From Candidatus Brocadiia bacterium (GTDB lineage: Bacteria; Planctomycetota; DG-23; SLPQ01): a stretch of DNA of 33,510 nucleotides. Below, piece by piece: positions 31,059 through 33,510 of the stretch. How positions within the stretch are numbered: the first letter of the stretch is position 1; each line of letters begins with the position of its first letter. The DNA lies in assembly GCA_007131925.1 (NCBI GenBank), contig SLPQ01000103.1, forward strand, positions 1-33,510, given 5' to 3'. A program made the position numbers and the translations under genes. Below the pieces are notes generated by a model. The model did no database searches and had not been told where the DNA came from. It was given only the letters and a program-made list of their open reading frames with translations.

Positions 31059-31544
31059 TCAGGACTCCTTTTCGCGAATCACCACTCGATTGCCGTCGAC
31101 GCTTACTACCTTTATCGGTCGATTCGCGCCGATCATCATGCCCTCTGCCACCACATCGATGCGCTGCCCGTCTATCTGGGCCACGCCCGAGGGCCGGCAG
31201 GCGCTCAGGGTCGTGCCCTCGCGGCCCTCCAGGTCAAATATCGCCTCGTCGCTCGATCGCTCCGTGCGCTCGGTCTTCGCTCGCGCCTCCATCACTATTC
31301 GCCGGCCGATCCATGTGCGGGGAAAGAACTTCACCCCCAAGGCGATCTCTATAGGCAGCAGGATCAAAACCAGTACCAGTGCCACAATACCGGCGATCAT
31401 GTTCATCTGAAAGGCCAGCACGAGCCCGCCTGTCAGAAACCCGAGAGCTCCCACTGACAGCAGTCCGTAGGACGGGATGAATATCTCCATGAGCAGCAGA
31501 AAAAGTCCCGCTGCCAGGAGAATGCCGATAAGCAGGTACTCCAT
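31059..31544 (-). CDS. Short NfeD-like membrane protein with OB-fold domain
   Basis: A 161-residue protein. It has about three to four TM segments in the first ~75 residues (IFIPSYGLLSVGALGFLTGG is the family's conserved P-G-rich TM pair) and a C-terminal OB-fold beta domain (~95-157, GVAQIDGQRIDVVAEG and VVSVDGNRVVIR). Short NfeD proteins lack the protease domain and are thought to act with flotillin/stomatin-type proteins at the membrane. The start at 31544 has GGAAAGAGG upstream. It lies 58 nt after long NfeD and 103 nt before floA. Its stop lies in a 6-bp stem (TGAGCC/GGCTCA), which may be a weak attenuator or coincidence. Confidence 0.88.
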   Translation of the reverse strand: MEYLLIGILLAAGLFLLLMEIFIPSYGLLSVGALGFLTGGLVLAFQMNMIAGIVALVLVLILLPIEIALGVKFFPRTWIGRRIVMEARAKTERTERSSDEAIFDLEGREGTTLSACRPSGVAQIDGQRIDVVAEGMMIGANRPIKVVSVDGNRVVIREKES

Positions 31545-31602
31545 ACCGCCTCTTTCCTGTCTACTTCTCTACTTCCGGGCCGTCTGGCCGTGTCCGCTCT
31601 TT

Positions 31603-33105
31603 TCAGGACACCCTTCGTACAATTATATTGTTCCCGCTTATCTTTATGACCTCTATCTTTTCACCACCGGCCACCCTGTCGCCCTGCGTCGTGACGTCGT
31701 AGTATTCTCCATCTATCCTGGCGCGACCTGCCGGCCGCAAAGGTGTCTCGGCTGTGCCGGTCTTGCCCAGAAGATCCCCTTTACCTGTGGTAAGCCCGGC
31801 ACCTTCTGCGTGGGCCACCGACTCAGGCTCGGGCGAGCCCAGATACAGCTTGCCCACTACCGGCGTGTGAGGCAGAAGCCTGGTCAGAAATGCCCCAATG
31901 GCAATGGCCCCAACCATCGCCGCGACGAAGTATGTGCCGGCCTTCGCCAGGTAATCTATGTCAGCCGGCGCAGTGGTGATATTAGGTGGGACAAAAGCGA
32001 GGGCAAGACTCACGAAGACGAGGGTTATGCCCAGAAAGCCTGTGATTCCAAAGCCGGGTATTACGAAGATTTCGACAGCCAGGAGCGCAATTCCCATCAC
32101 GAAGATAAGGATCTCCAGGTTCCCGGCCATGCCCGAGAGGTGCTTGCTGAAAAAGAAGATGGCAAAGCAGACTATCCCCACCGTGCCGGGCAGGCCGAAG
32201 CCCGGCACCCTGAACTCCATGTAGATGCCCAGGATGCCGAGAAGGAGAATAACGCTTGCTACGCTCGGCTCGTTAAGCCAGCGCACCATCGCTTCAGACC
32301 AGTTCACATGGAGCGTGATCACCTCTGCGTCGGCCAAATCGTAGCTGGAGAGCAATTCGTCCATGTCACTGACCACAAACCGTGCGATGCCGTACTGGAG
32401 GGCTTCGCTGGCCGTCAACGTGAGTATTTCCCCCTGGCGCACCACAGTGCGGCTTCTCTCTATCTTGTCCCTTTCGTCCTCACTCAGGCCTTCAAAATCG
32501 CCGGAAAGCATATACTCGACCGTGCCGTCCTCGTAAACGACCTCGATGACCTCCAGCTCTACGGTGACCATCGCCTCCAGCAGCGCCTCGGGATAGCTGT
32601 TGCGCTGGGCGTACTTGCGAAACATGGCGCGCGTGGGAGACTCCACCTTTTCGCCGACAGGCACCGGACCCTCGGGGCTGACTGCGATCGGCATGGCGTC
32701 GCCGATAGATGAGACGGGCGTCAGCACTATCTCCCTTGCCCCCATAGCTATCATGGCGCCTGCGGAGAGTGCCTTGGCAGGTATGAATGCGACGGTCTTC
32801 GGCTCTTCTATGCCGCCGATCTCGTCGGTAATCTCGATTGCCGCATCCACCAGGCCGCCATAGGTGTCGATTTTGAAAACCAGCAGCGCCGGGTCGTGCT
32901 CCCTGGCCTCTTCGATTCGACGGATGAGGCTGTCATAAAGGCCTCTGTCAATAAGACCTTCCATCGGGATGACGACAACGGTGTGACGCTCCGCATCGGC
33001 AGCCGGCCCCTCCTGCTGGGCGCCGAGAAAGGCTCCCGCGAACGCGATGAAAATCAGTACCCTTCCACACACCCCCATGAAACGCCCGGCGCGTGGTTTA
33101 GGCAT
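31603..33105 (-). CDS. nfeD: Long NfeD: ClpP-class membrane serine protease with TM and OB domains
   Basis: 500 residues. A signal peptide/anchor (~12-30) precedes a ClpP/crotonase-fold protease domain (~42-250). The putative nucleophile is S114 in AKALSAGAMIA, and the likely lysine partner is K153. Then come five or so TM helices (~275-400, with FRVPGFGLPGTVG) and an OB-fold C-terminus. The archaeal homologue 1510-N cleaves a stomatin-like partner, so FloA-associated proteins are plausible targets, but the specificity here is inference. Start 33105 (MPKPRAG) is chosen because GGAGG sits 5 nt upstream; an ATG four codons earlier (33117) lacks such a site. It begins 37 nt after the 3' end of tRNA-Ala on the same strand, so read-through from the tRNA promoter is possible. 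Confidence 0.9.
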   Translation of the reverse strand: MPKPRAGRFMGVCGRVLIFIAFAGAFLGAQQEGPAADAERHTVVVIPMEGLIDRGLYDSLIRRIEEAREHDPALLVFKIDTYGGLVDAAIEITDEIGGIEEPKTVAFIPAKALSAGAMIAMGAREIVLTPVSSIGDAMPIAVSPEGPVPVGEKVESPTRAMFRKYAQRNSYPEALLEAMVTVELEVIEVVYEDGTVEYMLSGDFEGLSEDERDKIERSRTVVRQGEILTLTASEALQYGIARFVVSDMDELLSSYDLADAEVITLHVNWSEAMVRWLNEPSVASVILLLGILGIYMEFRVPGFGLPGTVGIVCFAIFFFSKHLSGMAGNLEILIFVMGIALLAVEIFVIPGFGITGFLGITLVFVSLALAFVPPNITTAPADIDYLAKAGTYFVAAMVGAIAIGAFLTRLLPHTPVVGKLYLGSPEPESVAHAEGAGLTTGKGDLLGKTGTAETPLRPAGRARIDGEYYDVTTQGDRVAGGEKIEVIKISGNNIIVRRVS

Positions 33106-33141
33106 CAGTACCTCCATGGCTCAGGCCGACGGCAGAAAAAT

Positions 33142-33217
33142 TGGTGGAGGATAGGGGATTCGAACCCCTGACCTCTTGGCTGCCAGCCAAGCGCTCTCCC
33201 AGCTGAGCTAATCCCCC
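33142..33217 (-). tRNA. tRNA-Ala (GGC), CCA encoded
   Basis: The reverse complement gives a 76-nt class I tRNA. The acceptor GGGGGAT pairs with ATCCTCC with one G-U. The D arm is GCTCAGCTGGGAGAGC. The anticodon stem CTTGG/CCAAG encloses CTGGCAG with anticodon GGC, and the T arm is AGGGG-TTCGAAT-CCCCT. Discriminator A and CCA (33142-33144) are encoded. It decodes GCC/GCU alanine. Confidence 0.96.
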
Positions 33218-33256
33218 ACCCAGTACGCACTTTCGGCGGGGTTTATTCGTGAAACC

Positions 33257-33284
33257 AGTATAATTCAGACCGCGCGCAGGTCAA
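33257..33284 (-). promoter_or_regulatory. Promoter of tRNA-Ala, possibly also of nfeD
   Basis: Minus strand: -35 TTGACC (33279-33284), 16-bp spacer, -10 TATACT (33257-33262), 39 bp upstream of the mature tRNA 5' end. A near-consensus pair. As nfeD follows the tRNA by 36 bp, it may be transcribed from here too. Confidence 0.7.
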
Positions 33285-33320
33285 GCAATTTTCACTTCCT
33301 GCGGGCACCGCTTAATGTGA

Positions 33321-33348
33321 CGCGGCCCCCGCTGCAGCGGGGGCCGCG
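33321..33348. repeat. 28-bp perfect GC palindrome, possible terminator stem
   Basis: The two 14-nt halves (CGCGGCCCCCGCTG and its exact complement) form a continuous palindrome with no mismatch. Neither strand shows a T-run afterwards, so it is not a textbook intrinsic terminator. It lies 37 bp upstream of the tRNA-Ala promoter, so it could insulate that promoter from transcription entering from the right. Confidence 0.6.
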
Positions 33349-33510
33349 CCCTCAGAAACCGGGTCTCGCGTCAGGTGTCCGGCGGCATATACGGGGAAAG
33401 TCACACCGCCCGGATGCCCTTGAGGAGCGATTGCGCGACCTGCCGGTCAGCTCAATGGCGTGCCGAAGAAGACTGGTGATATGTTTTGCCCTGCATGGAC
33501 AAACGGATCA

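Larger units (their letters stand above)
33218..33510. other. Right-end intergenic region: tRNA-Ala promoter, 28-bp palindrome, no supported gene
   Basis: Apart from the tRNA-Ala promoter and the palindrome listed separately, I see no gene I can defend. On the minus strand an open frame enters from the right edge and stops at 33452-33454; it is only about 19 codons long, so it could be the C-terminus of a neighbouring gene or chance. Confidence 0.5.

Noticed and set aside
31477-32712. 411-codon plus-strand frame
   Set aside because: Antisense to the two NfeD genes, which show protease and OB-fold motifs.
33452-33510. Minus-strand open frame entering from the right edge, possible C-terminus of another gene
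   Set aside because: Only about 19 codons are visible and there is no recognisable motif, so it cannot be told from chance.
1-33510. CRISPR array, insertion sequence or prophage
   Set aside because: No regularly spaced direct repeats, transposase, integrase or phage structural motifs were seen on either strand.

Overview
The window is GC-rich bacterial chromosomal DNA (composition judged by eye, not computed). It carries 23 protein genes, two of them regulator/exosortase-linked surface systems, plus two tRNA genes. Three features suggest a Gram-negative, possibly anaerobic bacterium near the PVC/Planctomycetota or a related deep-branching phylum: an exosortase locus with PrsK/PrsR/PrsT-like partners, a FloA-NfeD membrane module, and a flavodiiron protein. 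That placement is inference; there is no rRNA or ribosomal protein marker here. No insertion sequence, integrase, phage gene or CRISPR array is visible.

Positions 1-15860 (minus strand) form one tightly packed operon reading leftward. In transcription order it encodes a GAF-PAS histidine kinase, a sigma-54 response regulator, an exosortase, EpsI, a TPR protein of about 1480 residues, a Wzc-type tyrosine autokinase, an O-antigen-ligase-like protein with a TPR tail, and three sugar-nucleotide enzymes of the WbpB, WbpD and WbpI/WecB types. The last gene runs off the left edge. Junctions are 1-6 nt gaps or short overlaps, except about 64 nt before the autokinase if its best-supported start is used. 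The simplest reading is a two-component-controlled system that makes and exports a surface polysaccharide containing a diacetamido-uronic acid, and attaches it to, or co-exports it with, exosortase-processed proteins.

Positions 15861-16377 are a 0.5-kb divergent regulatory region, followed by a radical SAM protein with a B12-binding-like N-terminus (+). Next come a nucleoside hydrolase (-) and galactokinase (+), reading away from a pair of near-consensus sigma-70 promoters. galK is followed by trpD, a 98-residue CxxC/CxxC protein and leuC, all overlapping or nearly touching, then a GT87-like membrane glycosyltransferase with an acidic tail.

Positions 24699-28660 hold a PEGA-domain putative lipoprotein and a YfcE-like phosphoesterase (-, 4-nt overlap), then a GH20-like hexosaminidase and an FprA-type flavodiiron protein (+). 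tRNA-Leu(CAA) and a 68-residue orphan ORF follow. The right end (minus strand) is tRNA-Ala(GGC), long NfeD, short NfeD, FloA, and a one-TM basic protein, which looks like a membrane-microdomain module. The last 0.3 kb has the tRNA-Ala promoter and a 28-bp perfect palindrome.
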